From Stentor coeruleus (lineage: Eukaryota; Ciliophora; Heterotrichea; Heterotrichida; Stentoridae), in the NCBI GenBank assembly GCA_001970955.1, contig MPUH01000223.1, positions 1-64,000 on the forward strand: DNA of 64,000 nucleotides, in the 5' to 3' direction. How positions within the stretch are numbered: the stretch's first letter is position 1; every line of letters starts with the position of its first letter. Below are positions 9,751 through 21,600 of this stretch, in pieces. The notes under the pieces were generated by a model. The model was not told where the DNA came from. It did not search any database and was given only the letters and a program-made list of their open reading frames with translations. A program made the position numbers and the translations under genes.

Positions 9751-12700
9751 CTAATATAAAGATATTGTTTTCACCACATTTCCAGATCCAAATCTTTGTC
9801 GTCTATAAAAAAGTATATATGCTTTCTTTGTAACTATTTCTTCCTCTACATTTCCGACTATTTGAAAAACTCTTTCATCATCAAAAGAAAGCCATTTTTC
9901 ATCATCAGTTTTGCATATTGCTGTATAATGACCACCAGAAATTCCCCCAGTATGATTTACAACAGCATATAAATCATAAAGGCAATTTTCTATTGTGCTT
10001 TTCATTGTCACCCCTTGACGCTTTTTTTTATTTAACATGCATGAGCTCATATCTAGTCCAATTAAAGGAAATTTCACTAAATGGTTAACTTTTAATAAAC
10101 GCCCATTTTTGAAACTAAATCTTTTTAGATGTACAACTAAAATATCAGGTAAAATCCATATTTCAGTTTGACTTTCATGTGTTGAATTTCCACAGGTTTC
10201 ACATGAGTTTTCTATAGTTTCTTGTTCGGTGTATTTGTTAAAACAGTCAAAAACTGAACAAACTTCAGTCTCATCAGGGTCTTCTATATAAGGGTCTTTG
10301 AAATCGTATTCATCAGTCCAGTTTGCCAAGACATAAATATCATTAATCTCCTCTGCTAAGCTCTCTAAATTTTCCAAACTACTTTGTATCAAACACCCAC
10401 TGCATTTTTTTTTATTACACAACACACATTTGCCTTTTTTATAATATAAATGAAAATGCACTCTTTTTTTAATCCTAACTCTTTTCTTATCCACAAAAAT
10501 CTCACATACCTTATACAATAGTTCAATAAGGTCTTTCCAATTATACCAATCCCAATAGATACAACTAATGGTGTAGCAAAAAACTTTCTATTTTTCCTAT
10601 AATCCCTATAATGAAAAATTGGCAAATGCAATATTTTATTACAATTCTCAGTTTTTTGCCTGAAATAATTTATCCTAGGACTTTCTATATTAAAACTTTT
10701 AATTTTTTCAGAACTATCCTGTATTTTTATAGTCAAAACATTTTTATTGATATCTTTAATTTTCCCAACTTTCCAAACATCATCATGCTTAACATCTAAA
10801 TAATCCTTAACACTTAATTTCTCTCGCCAATTATGTGATTTTCGTTTAGGCAAAGTTTTTTTCCCCATAACCTCAGCTTCATCAATATTAACAATAACCT
10901 CATAAGCATATAAAACAGTTTTTTTACTTGAAGTAATAACTTCATCAATACAAAAAGGTTGAAAAAAATCATCAAAATGGCTTTTTCTGACAAACGCGAA
11001 AATAAGTTTCTGCACAGGGATACTGATTTTATTCTGTAAATCCGAAAAAAACCCTTCAATCTCATCATCTTTATTAAAATTGATTATGAGTTTTTGAAAA
11101 TTCTTCGATTCCCTTGGAACAACCACAACATTAATACTAAAATCATATTGTCTTATAGGTATAGGTATACTAATATCTGTAAAAACTTCAAAAATTGTGT
11201 TTTTTTCAGTGCAGTTTTTACAAATCAAAACATTTCTAGTCTGTCCTCCACATATTGCTGATATAACAGATCCAGCTTGTCCTCTATATTTATCCCACTG
11301 TTCTTGGCTTTTTTTTCTTTCTTCATCTTTACTTAAACCTTTTAATATAAGTGTTTGATCAAAATTCCCTTGTGAACATTTCAAATCATCATGAAGACTA
11401 TTGAGTAAAATCCCTAAAAACTCATGACTATCATGTTGTTCAAATCCTTGAAATTGTTTATAAACTTTAGTGAACTCAACATAAAACCTATCAGGTCTGA
11501 TTTTAAGTTCTTTTGATGTTCGGAGTTCATTGAGTAAGTTTTCGACTTCTTCAACAATTTTGAGTTTTGAGTTCATAGTATGTCTTTTTTTAAGATCTAA
11601 ATAAACTTGTCCTGTAAAATATTGGTTTATTAAAGGTGAATGGGCTATACAATGAAGTATTGAATTCATATAACATGTATTTCCTATATTTGCAATCCCT
11701 GTACTTAAAGGGATACATTTGGTGCTTAGTAATAATAATGGGGGTTTTCTTATTGAAACTAAATCAGTTTTTTTTATTGTTATAGTCTGTTTATGCCATG
11801 ATGCACCTATTATATACTCGTTTTGGGTTATACTTCTAACAGTCCCTGACATCCAGTATCCATTTTCTTTATATTCAACCTGATCATCTACTGAGAATTT
11901 CACTGTTTCTTCATCAATTATTGAAAGTTCTTTATTTTCAGTCCTAAGCTCAAAACGACATATGTTCACTTCACATAATTTGTATTCTCGAAAATATTTC
12001 GCAGGGTTTAGTTCTATATATTCATTCCCAGTTTGAAATATTAAAAAATACTCCCCTTCGATTTGCACTTTTTTCTTTAGTTCTTCTATTATATCACCAA
12101 CTAAAGATGAATGATTTGCTAGCATAAAAATCGACTCTTTAGAAGATGATAAGCTTTTTTTATAAAAAACTTTTAATATTGGTGGGTATATATTCACACT
12201 TATAATCTCCCCATTTTTCACTGCTTCTCTTGGGATCTCAGGACCTCCTCCATACCATTTGCTAAAATCTCCCCAGGCATGTTTGTTTAAAATCTCAAAA
12301 TTTATGTTTTCACGCAAATTAGGTAAGAGTTTTATATTACAATCAGGTTCTAAAATCACATTATTACTGATTTCAATAGGCCTCGCACCACTTTTAAATG
12401 AAGTTGATCTATGCCTTATACTCATATCACTAGTATCATCCTCATCAAAAGAATCAAATCTTACATAATTCTTCCAAGCATCAATCCAATTAAGGGATAT
12501 TATATAATAAACCTCCCCTTGTATAAGCCCTTTAGTTTTTAATTCTTCTCTATATTTTATATATATTTCTTTTTCAGTAACAGCTGAAGGTATAATCTCA
12601 AATGGTTGTAAAGCTTTATGTAAATCAATATTTTCTATAGCCCAATCTCTAAAGTCATTAAATTCTATATCATTTTCTTCATTGGCATGTAAATCAAGCA

Positions 12701-13151
12701 AATTTTCATTATTCGTTTTTTCTGATTTCGATGGTTTAAGGACTTCAGATAAATGCCTATTTAATAAAGCTACTTCATCTTTGTTTAATGATCCTCGTTG
12801 TTTTTTGTCAAAAACATCATAAAGAAATTTACATTTTTCTTGTCTACTTCCTAGGATATATTGAGAAACTGTTGCACAGAATTGCATCCAGGAAATACGA
12901 TCGCGTGTATATGCTCTGAATATGTTAAATGCATTTTTGATTATATCGTTAGGGAGTTTAGATATGTAAGGCATGAGTTCTTTGAATCCTGACATGTCAA
13001 GACCTCCGTTGTGCTCGTATTCTTTGAATTTAGTCCTGAGCATTTGGATTTGGCCTGAACCAAAACGGTCGAGTAAAGCGTGTTCGGAGTCTTTTGGGCT
13101 AGAAAGCATTTTTTCTTTACCTTTTTTGGTGGTTGTGCAGGTAATTCCCAT
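9751..13151 (-). CDS. USP32-like ubiquitin carboxyl-terminal hydrolase (frame break near 10.55 kb)
   Basis: Two overlapping minus-strand frames (13151 down to about 10550, then about 10550 down to 9751) form one USP deubiquitinase of roughly 1130 residues. The N-terminus MGITC is a plausible myristoylation/palmitoylation site. Next come a degenerate EF-hand (DKKQRGSLNKDE, with Lys and Arg at ligand positions 3 and 5), a DUSP domain (about 185-310; WYGGGPEIP), a Tudor-like barrel (about 420-470), and the Cys box GIANIGNTCYMNS with Cys near residue 492. The catalytic domain carries an insert with a second Tudor-like stretch (DYLDVKHDDVWKVGKI). The His box GGISGGHYTAI is near 9930, followed by WLSFDDERV. 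EF-hand plus DUSP plus USP is the USP32 architecture. The join after TPLVVSI is not a standard intron. Either one base is missing in the GGG run at 10551-10553, giving the expected spacing before DLIELLYK, or an atypical 14-nt intron is removed. Confidence 0.85.
10533..10560 (-). other. Frame discontinuity inside the USP gene
   Basis: The reading frame shifts here within the catalytic domain. The only GT...AG option, GTATAATTGGAAAG (10533-10546), is 14 nt. It lacks the GTAA start and the TA at positions 9-10 shared by all proven introns of this window, and it would delete residues that USP homologues keep between the VVS strand and the DL helix. One missing G in the GGG run at 10551-10553 restores the expected protein (I-G-D-W-Y-N-W-K-D-L) and is the simpler reading. 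Confidence 0.7.
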
Positions 13152-13396
13152 GCTTGTTATTTATAAAATTATTGTTTTTGTTAAGGGATGATAAGTTTTT
13201 GCATGTTTTTTCGTTGTGGAGGGAGTTTGGGATGCGATTTTATCGGAAATTATGGTTTTAAGAATTGTTTGGTAAGGTTAGGTAAAATATAGTTTATAAA
13301 ATCTTTTTTTTTAAAAAAAAAACTCTTTCCTTAGTAATATTTTTACAAACAAAAAAACCTTCACAATCTCAGTCCAAAAACATATTTACTCCTACT
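13152..13396. other. Spacer with sharp skew switch
   Basis: A short spacer showing the compositional switch clearly. 13160-13290 is G/T-rich with almost no C. A T-run followed by an A-run sits at about 13304-13322, and 13323-13396 is C/A-rich with almost no G. Confidence 0.7.
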
Positions 13397-14500
13397 TTAA
13401 AACATCTTGCAATTTTCTTGATCCTTACTAACAATACACTCTTTAAGGACATTAAGTTCACAATTAATCTCCCCAATCGCCTCTGTCAAACTCTTCCCTT
13501 CCATTTCAGAAATCGGCCCAGACCCAAGTATAAAACTTAAATCAGCTTGTTCACCTTTAAAAATACTCTTAGCTAAACAGTTCAACATTGAAATTTCTTT
13601 TTTTATCATAGCAATTTCTCTACACATAGCTCTTTGTTGTATATTATTTTCATGACTAGCTAATTCTATTTTTTGTTCTTTAATGATTTCTTCTCTTAAT
13701 AAATTATTTTCTTTTACTAGTTTATTTTGCATATTTTCTAAATCTTTTATTTGAGATTGTAATGTATAATATTCTTCTTGGGTTATACAAGTGTTTTGTA
13801 GTTTATTTAATTCATTAGTTAAAGATGCATGGGTATTTTTCAATTGAGTATTAGTGTTTATAAGTTCTGTTTTAGAATAATTGGCCATTGAAGCTTCAAT
13901 TTTAGCATTTTCTTCTTCGAGAGCTGAGATTTGTTGAATTAATATGCTTTTTGCTTTGATTTTTTCTTGTAAGTACGCTTCGAGGTGTAGGTTTTCTTGT
14001 TTTATTCGATCTTCTTTTGAAGATTCAAGGGTTTTAAGTCGTTCTTTGAGTTCCTTGTTTTTTTTTTCTAAATCCGCGTAGATTTTTCGTTTTTCTGAGT
14101 CTTCGGATTTGTTTTGTAGAAGGTTTTGGATACTGTAGTCGTATTGCTGCATGTTTTTTTTTAGTTCTTGCATTCTGTGTGACTGGTGTGTTATATCTTG
14201 TTTGTATTTTTCTATAAGTAAATCAATTTTCCCTGATGGGTTTGTTTGAGTATTTGATGATAAGTTTATGTTTTCTTTAAGTATATCTTTAATACTTTGA
14301 TTAGAACTTGAATTCCTATGTTGACTTTGAACGCGACAAGGTGTCGCGGTTGGTGTTGAATTTGGACTTTTGTATTTGGTTTTAACTTGGTAGTTTTTAA
14401 GATTTTGTTGGAGGTTTATAACTGTTTTTTTGGTTTCGGGAACTTTAGGACGAGCAGAAGGCATTATGTCGCTGCTTTTACTTGATGAACAAGTTGACAT
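13397..14500 (-). CDS. Coiled-coil protein
   Basis: 367 residues. About 100 residues of Ser/Thr/Pro/Asn-rich sequence are followed by a nearly continuous coiled coil from about residue 95 to 300 (runs such as LEKKNKELKERLKTLESS). A less charged tail, FILGSGPISEMEGKSLTEAI, follows. No motor head, membrane segment or other domain is recognised. A structural or cytoskeletal scaffold role is inferred from the heptad pattern only. Confidence 0.75.
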   Translation of the reverse strand: MSTCSSSKSSDIMPSARPKVPETKKTVINLQQNLKNYQVKTKYKSPNSTPTATPCRVQSQHRNSSSNQSIKDILKENINLSSNTQTNPSGKIDLLIEKYKQDITHQSHRMQELKKNMQQYDYSIQNLLQNKSEDSEKRKIYADLEKKNKELKERLKTLESSKEDRIKQENLHLEAYLQEKIKAKSILIQQISALEEENAKIEASMANYSKTELINTNTQLKNTHASLTNELNKLQNTCITQEEYYTLQSQIKDLENMQNKLVKENNLLREEIIKEQKIELASHENNIQQRAMCREIAMIKKEISMLNCLAKSIFKGEQADLSFILGSGPISEMEGKSLTEAIGEINCELNVLKECIVSKDQENCKMF

Positions 14501-14856
14501 TTAAACTATGAAATTATACCGGATAAATGGAAATTAGGTTTTGATGATGATTGAATATGGGTTGTTGGAATAATTTATTATATTGTGAGAAAGTGGGAAG
14601 ATTATGTTTTAGGAATAGTTTAGTTGATAGGTTTAAGATTTTTGGATGTGATTTTGATTAGGAAGAGTTTTGATGAAAAAATAAGAAGTGCGATTAAATG
14701 CACTGGTAATAGGATGTTTTAGTAAATATGTTTTTGCTGATGATACTTTTTTATAATAGGTATTTATGATTAAGATTTTATATATTAGTTTATAACATCT
14801 AAATTTAACTATTAAAATCTATTTAAGACCTTAACTTTAGCCACAAAGAATAAAAC
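14501..14856. other. Intergenic spacer with skew switch
   Basis: 356 bp; G/T-rich on the plus strand over most of its length, turning C/A-rich in the last 60 bp. No gene seen. Confidence 0.6.
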
Positions 14857-15240
14857 TTACAAGTCAAATTTTATCGCATCTGGACCTTTCTGGACAATGA
14901 TATAAATAGCCACAATCAGCACTGCAAGAAAAACAAATATAATACTAAGGTTGATACATTTTTCATACGAAGGCTTATCAGAAGGATGTAGCATTTCATT
15001 AATATACTCTTTGAAAAGCTCTTGTTCCTTTGGGTTTAATTGCTTTAATATCCTTTCTTTCCTAGCTTCAGCTCTTTCTTTAGCTTTTTTCAATTCTTCT
15101 TCTGAGACCTGCTCAACTTCTTTCTTAATGTTTTTATCATCTTTCTCATTATCCTCTACTTTCTCTGGTGGTACTGGCTGAATACAATAATGAATAACTG
15201 GCATAGACAAAATTCCTCCTATAATAATCAGATATTCCAT
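14857..15240 (-). CDS. Small protein with N- and C-terminal membrane segments
   Basis: 127 residues. The first 20 (MEYLIIIGGILSMPVIHYCI) form a hydrophobic segment or signal anchor. Residues 25-75 are a highly charged Lys/Glu helix (EEELKKAKERAEARKERI). Residues 96-117 (CINLSIIFVFLAVLIVAIYI) form a second membrane span. The family is not recognised. The topology suggests an ER or organelle membrane protein with a charged loop. Normal codon make-up and a clean start and stop support it being real. Confidence 0.7.
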   Translation of the reverse strand: MEYLIIIGGILSMPVIHYCIQPVPPEKVEDNEKDDKNIKKEVEQVSEEELKKAKERAEARKERILKQLNPKEQELFKEYINEMLHPSDKPSYEKCINLSIIFVFLAVLIVAIYIIVQKGPDAIKFDL

Positions 15241-15781
15241 TATTTATTATCTATCAAAATTAGTATGTTTCTATCATATGAAAATTTAAAGCATTTAAAA
15301 TCATAATAAAAAGTGCTTTAGTCTCGAGTAAGTAAAAATAAATTAGTAATTTAGAAGGTAAGAAAAATAAATAAAAGTCTATGTACTCAGTAAACATAAT
15401 CAAAAAACAAATTTTTAATGAATAGTTAGTGGATTATGGTAAAAATATACTTCTAAAATTAATAGCATAGATAATCTTTACATGAACTTGAATTATAATA
15501 AAAAATACAATTCAAAGTTATTAATAAGCCTGATTTAAACCCATATAAATCCAACAGTATATTTATTTTTGTATATAAATCATAAATCAAATAATCTATT
15601 TATAACCTTTTTTGAAGCTTAATCTTATACTTCTATAAAAAACTTCTGCTTCCAACATTTTTAAACATAAACTAAAAAATAAATAGCATTTTTCCCATAA
15701 AGCATCAACTACAACCGAAAAGTCTCGCAAAAAAATTTCACCAACAAGCAAATCATCCCACACTCAGAAAAATAATAATTA
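15241..15781. other. Intergenic spacer
   Basis: 541 bp between tandem minus-strand genes. The last 250 bp are C/A-rich on the plus strand. No reading frame or RNA gene seen. Confidence 0.5.
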
Positions 15782-16426
15782 TTAGCCTAATTTAATATAA
15801 AGGCAAATCGCGAAGGCTATAACAAGTAAAACAATAGTCCCCATCATAATAATCTTCATGCAAATTCTTCTATTATTCATCGTAAAAACAATCCTATCAG
15901 CCTTAGAAACATTAGCCCCAACATCATTAACTTTTTCCCCTATTCCTAATATTTGTCTCCTCTGGCCTTTAAGTGAATTCAATGCATCATATCCAATACC
16001 TTCAGTTTCTATAGCCAACTTATTAGTACTTTCTAAAACATCACCAGTTTCTTGTAATATCTGATTATTTGTTAGCATTTTTTCTCTTTTACTTGACTCA
16101 TTCTTGCCCATTAAATCCTCTCTATCCTTTTTATCTTTAGCTGAAGCAAGTTGATTCTTCAGATTTTCTAAAGTTTCTTTATTTTTTTTAAATTTATTCT
16201 GTAATTGTGATGCTTCATTTGACCCAAGTCCGTATAAATCATTTTCCATCATGTTGACTAATTTCGTAGCTTCAGATAATGCGGTTCTGGTTTCAGAGAG
16301 AAGATTGTCTGATCCTCCTTCAGAGTTGTATTGGTTTAGTTTTCTATTTGCAGAGGATATATATTTGGAAAACTCTTGTTCGTGACCTCGATAGATTTCC
16401 ATTATATAATATGATTCCTTCGCCAA
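15782..16426 (-). CDS. VTI1: Qb-SNARE, Vti1-type
   Basis: 214 residues, the usual length of Vti1. The N-terminal part is helical (likely three-helix region, residues 10-105). A SNARE heptad region spans about residues 125-190 (ILQETGDVLESTNKLAIETE ...), with the zero-layer glutamine in LKGQRRQIL and the Vti1-like tail ADRIVFTMNNRR. A C-terminal membrane anchor spans residues 193-213 (MGTIVLLVIAFAICLYI). It acts in Golgi/endosome fusion as the Qb subunit of SNARE bundles. The next gene upstream is 2.2 kb away and divergent. The family call is firm; the subtype is based on the zero-layer context and overall form. Confidence 0.85.
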   Translation of the reverse strand: MAKESYYIMEIYRGHEQEFSKYISSANRKLNQYNSEGGSDNLLSETRTALSEATKLVNMMENDLYGLGSNEASQLQNKFKKNKETLENLKNQLASAKDKKDREDLMGKNESSKREKMLTNNQILQETGDVLESTNKLAIETEGIGYDALNSLKGQRRQILGIGEKVNDVGANVSKADRIVFTMNNRRICMKIIMMGTIVLLVIAFAICLYIKLG

Positions 16427-18621
16427 TTTTATGCGAATGAGAGATAAGGATATAGGATGATGAGGATTGTAAGAGATTTTGTGTGAGAGGATTTTATATG
16501 GGATTTTGTTGAAAATATGATTTTATAATGTTGAGAGTGGTATTAGAAGTTATGGATAAGTGAATAGAATGGGAATTAAGTTTGGAATGATGATGATGAT
16601 GATAAGGTGGATTTGAGGCTTTGATTAGGATAATGGATTTTTTATATGGGTTTTGTATGATTTTTATGTGATAAGAGGTGGGAAGATTTTTTGGATTAGA
16701 ATAGGAAATATGCTTGGGAAATTATTTAGGGAGGATGATTGTGGGAATGATTACTTAAAGTAATGATTTAATTCATGTTTTAAACTGATTTTTTATTAGA
16801 TATAAATATTCGCCTTTGCTATTGTATATTTATTATATCGTAGATATTCTTGTTGATAAGTTTTTTCTACAGAATGAATAGTTTTTTATACTGAAAGATT
16901 AGTAAAATCTTAATTGTAATACAATTGCGCCCCAAGATTTTTGAAATCTATTTAGTGGAAATCTTATACGTTCTTTATTATAAATCCTTAACAACTGAAA
17001 TGGTATTAAGCTATAGTTATTAATAATCTCAGATATTCCTTGTTTATTCTAGTAAGTTTTTGGATTAAATTCGATTTTAAATCAATATCAATTTTGCCAA
17101 ATAGTTTATATTAGTAAAAACTCTATATCAAAAGCTAAGATTTCATGAAAATAATTTAGTAAATCGATTTCTCATAAAAATTATGTCGTGATAATAAAGA
17201 TATCTAGTATAAGGCAATAAAAATATGAACAAATTAGTATGCCAATAATATTTAGGGATATGGATTTACAATTAAGTATTTTAGGTAAAACTAAGTTTTA
17301 GGCAAATTTTGTTTGGTATTCAATTAGAAAAGTTGTAGAGAAATTATATGAATTTTTTAAAGACAAACAATTATATCTGGCCTGGACAGATAATGAAGAG
17401 TAAAGTTTTCCATAAAGATGATAAAAAATTCTGATCTAAATTATATTTGTATGAATAAAATCAATGCAGAATAGAAGGCTGCTATTTGTAGACTAATCTA
17501 TTGACTCAAAAGCATTATCTAGCGTAATAAGTTTATATATTTATATCATCAGCATAAGATAGGGTAATATTTACTAGATCAAGGCTAAGTATTTTTCTAT
17601 TCGCCTAGACTTCTAATAATTTTTGAAAAACTTGTAAAATTTTGTTTTGCACCTTCAGAATCAGTGACAAAAATTCTTTTCATCTAAGATATTAAGATCT
17701 TTAATATTTAAGCTTTTTGTTTATATTATTTTTACAAAGCTTTAACTTTAGCTGTTTTTATTTTAGATAATAAGTTTTGGTTGCTTGAGTATCAAAGGCA
17801 GACTTATTTGTTTGTGTTTGCTAAAAATCTAAAAACATTTTGACTGAGGAAAAGTTTTTATAGTTAAACAATTTAATTATTGTATCATTAGTTTAAATAT
17901 AGTTTTTGGCATTGTATCTGATGATTTTCTTAATTTTAGATGATATAATAAAGTGTTTAGATAACTTTGATATAGATTTTATATTAATTGCCTACTTACC
18001 TACTTAAATACTTATATATCCTTTTTTTGCAACAAATTATTCTTCTAATATAAAAAATGTAATTTAGTCTCCTAGTTAAAATATAATTCGCTATAATTTT
18101 ATGTGTATCTCACAACACATTAAAATAATTGTAATACTAATTTATTACAACATTCCTGTATGTTTTTTCAAATATCTTCTCAATAGATATCCCTTATCAA
18201 CCCATACAATATCGTTATTCTACTAAATCTTACCCAGCAATCCAAATTCATAATTCTTCTCGTAAATTCTTCGATTCAATAGATTTAACATTATAAATAA
18301 AAAAAAGCTTCCAACACCCTAACACCCTCTAAAAATTTTCCTCAAAAATTATTCTTTTACTCCTTCTTATCTCATACTTAACTTAAATTCTCAAGATAAA
18401 ATTTATTCATTATCCTAATTTTAAAATATTTTATTATTTTCAAAGCTTATTCCATTATTTTTACATGAACAATGGAATTCCATACCGATCACCAACACCC
18501 AAGAACTCCCTTTACGAAAATTTTCTCACAAAATAGAATCCTTACTTCTTTGAAAAAATCCTATAGTCAAAACTAACGTTTTTACATCCATATTACAGCA
18601 TCTAAATGTCAATAAATAAAT
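16427..18621. other. 2.2-kb divergent spacer, no intact gene
   Basis: Lies between Vti1 (minus) and the RCC1 gene (plus). 16430-16760 is G/T-rich. 18170-18600 is C/A-rich and carries two tandem copies of the telomere-like octamer AACACCCT at 18313-18328 and a further CCAACACCC near 18493. The middle (16800-18150) is neutral AT-rich DNA with fragmentary translations, and its stop frequency does not fall below what this base composition predicts. A lone YADD tetrapeptide on the minus strand (17545-17556) is not enough to call a retroelement. Confidence 0.5.
18313..18328 (+). repeat. Two tandem telomere-like octamers
   Basis: AACACCCTAACACCCT is two exact units of the octamer CCCTAACA in permuted form, about 300 bp upstream of the RCC1-repeat gene, C-rich on the strand reading into the gene. 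Confidence 0.75.
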
Positions 18622-21600
18622 ATGAATCCTTCTTCAATTTGGTTAGGTTTCCGTACCTTTTCTAAAGTCAACTTGAATGAAAGCAGAAAAATCACATCAT
18701 TTTTCCTTTCAACTGACTGGGGTATATGCGAAACATCCTCAGGGTCACTTTTCATCTTCAAGCTACCTTTGCAGACCCCAAAAAAACCTTTAAACATAGC
18801 AGGTAAGGTATCATCAATCTCTTGTAACCATACAATGGCCCTTATACTAACAACAACAGGAGAAATTTGGCTTTGGGGTGAAGATTTAAACAAATGTGGT
18901 TTATTCGGTCAGAAAAACATATATTCTTCACGTATCCCAATAAAACTACCGAATTTCAGTACATCACAGATCCTTGAAGCTAATATCAGCGACACTCACT
19001 CTGGAGCTCTATGTAGTGAAGGATATATTTATACATGGGGAACAGGTTTAAACGGTGAGCTTTGTTCAGAAACAACTTATATTCCTGAACCACAAGTAGT
19101 AGAAAACTCAACTATTTTCAACATTTCACAAGTATTATGTGGAGACAGATATACAGCAATTTGTACAAAAGCTGGATTTATGTATATATACGGGACTAAA
19201 CAAGGTTTTATTGCTGGCCGCCAAGGAAATCAGCCATTCGCAATAGAAGAACTTGAAGACTTTTTTATTGAAAAACTATATGACTCTTTGTTTGGATTAC
19301 TTTTACTTACTGATGAAGGGAAATGCTTTCTTTTAGAAAATTCTAGTCAAAAAATCATAAGTTTAACTTGTAACAAAAAACTTCATATGATTGCAACTTG
19401 TAAAAGCGGAATTATTGGTGTACCTACTGATAAAAATAAAATGTATATATGGGTTAAAGAAAACTCTCAATGGATTCCTTCGGTTTTTAAATTTAAAAAT
19501 GGGCAGATTTCTATGGTCCAATCAGGAAGAAGTGAAAATGTTTGTGTGATTGGGAATAATTTAGATGATATAGAAAAAATTGCCCTTTATGGAGAAAGTC
19601 CTGAATCATCACCGTCTAGGGTAAGGGAAAAAGAGAGGTTGGAGTTTGATGAGATTTTTAGTAAGTTTGAAAATGTTATGGCCCCGAGTAGGTTGAATTT
19701 ACAAAAAGAAGCTTGTGCGGAGTTGGTTAAAGCGATATCTCAACCATTTGTTGAGATTTTTAGGGCGATTAAAAATCATGCACTGGTTAGGATTATGTTT
19801 GAAAAAGCTTATGCCTCGAGTTTTACGCAAAGTTATATAGAAAAAGCTATGCAAAGAGTTGTAGTTGTCAATAAATCATATGCTTTTCAATATATAAAAA
19901 ATTTCACTGAACATCATTGTCTTACTGATCCTAAACTTAGAAGCAACTTTCGGGCAATAAAATGTTTATCCCCAATTCTTAATCGTATTTTCAATAAGCG
20001 TATTTTTAAAAAAATTGTTGGGGAGAAATTCCGTAAACACACAGTTTTCCTTAAACGTAAAAACCGAGCATCTGAATTGTTACAAAAAGCAACAAAACGT
20101 TTTCGTAGGAAATCTTTTAACAAAATAATCTTCAAAGGGAATAAAGACGCTTTTAGAAAATCCATAACGAAAAAACTAAAATTCAAAGCTTTTAGGTATA
20201 AAATCGATAGTTATTTTGATGTACTTATAAATAAATCGCTGATAAACCAAAGAAAGCTTTCGTTTGTTAGGATAAACGCCCTTACTAGTGTGAAAATTGA
20301 ACAAGTGCTTCAAAAGTGTTTTAAAAGGTGGCTAAAAGCTTTAAATGCGTGGAAAAACAAGAAAATTGTTGAGAATCTGAAGAAAAATGCATCTGTTTTG
20401 ATGTTCTCGCAGCTGCAGGGGTTGTTAAAACCCCGTTACCACAGTTTGTTTTTACTAATAAAACCTCGAAAATCTGTGTTTAAAATCAAATACGGGGCTT
20501 TTTTGCTGTTATCCGCAATAAACAAAGCGACAAATAAAGTTGTCATACAGTCACTTAACATGATTTTACGTTCTCATTCCCATTCTCACGCTGAAACTAT
20601 ATGTGATTTGCTAAAAAACATTACACATAGAAGGATAATTGATTGTCTTCATAAAATCAAGATTTTTTCATTAAGCAACTACAATCAAAAAATTATAAAA
20701 TTCGCCCTTATAGCTCAGAGTTTTTATAAAAAAATCAGATATAGGCAAATACTTAAAGGTTATAATGCATTTAAAATACCGGTTATTAACAAGTCGATAT
20801 TCTCAGAATTTACTAGTGAAAAATCTTTTAGAAGTTTACCTGGGAATAGTTTTGCTGTAACTCCACCTGGCTCACCTGGACTTGATTCGCTTAATAATAG
20901 TGATTATATGTTGAAAACTTTATTGACTAAATCTAGTAGTAATACTTTGATTGAAAAAAAACCTAGTTTGACTAGTATGCAGAAAAATTTAGTAAATAAA
21001 GTTACGGAAAAAATCACAAATGAATCTAAGTCTGGGCAAGTGCTATCTCAAGTGAATACTCAAACACAATTTAAAGGGAAAATCACAGCAAAGACTACGA
21101 TTCCTGAGAAAAAGTCCCCATTGTCAGAACTGTTAAAAGATAAACAGAAAAAACCTCCAGCTAAAGGAAAAGACTCTTTGCCATTGATACAAAAGAAAAA
21201 AAATGAAGCTCAGCCAAAGGATTTTTCAAGGAATGTGCTAGATGAAACTGATAGGAAAGTGATTAGATATCGAAATTCTACTGAAATATTGAAAAATGCT
21301 ATCCAAAGATTCTTAAAAACTCGTCTTCTTCATGTTTTTCTTAGCATTAAGCACTTTAAAACTCAGAAAAATTCTAAGATTTTCATTATGCTAAGCAATG
21401 CTAGGGCTATTGGCATGGGATCTCTTACAGAAAAATCAACACCACGAGAAAGCGTAAAAACCTTATCAATCAACTCTAAAAGTTCGCAGAAAACAGAAAG
21501 CACTATACCGGATTTGTCTCCAGTACAAACTCCAACATCAGCAATATGGAAATCAAAACTAATATCCCTTGGACTGAATAAAATTATTAGAATATTGATG

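Noticed and set aside
9751-10518. Separate 255-residue gene
   Set aside because: It is the C-terminal half of the USP enzyme (His box) and overlaps the N-terminal half.
17545-17556. YADD tetrapeptide with hydrophobic flanks on the minus strand, as in reverse transcriptases
   Set aside because: A single tetrapeptide is expected by chance at a noticeable rate in six frames of 64 kb, and no other reverse-transcriptase block is visible around it.
16800-18150. Long plus-strand translation that looks coding if TAA and TAG are read as Gln
   Set aside because: By count the stops (about 17 in 233 codons, ratio TAA>TAG>=TGA) match what the base composition predicts, so no recoding or decayed gene is needed.
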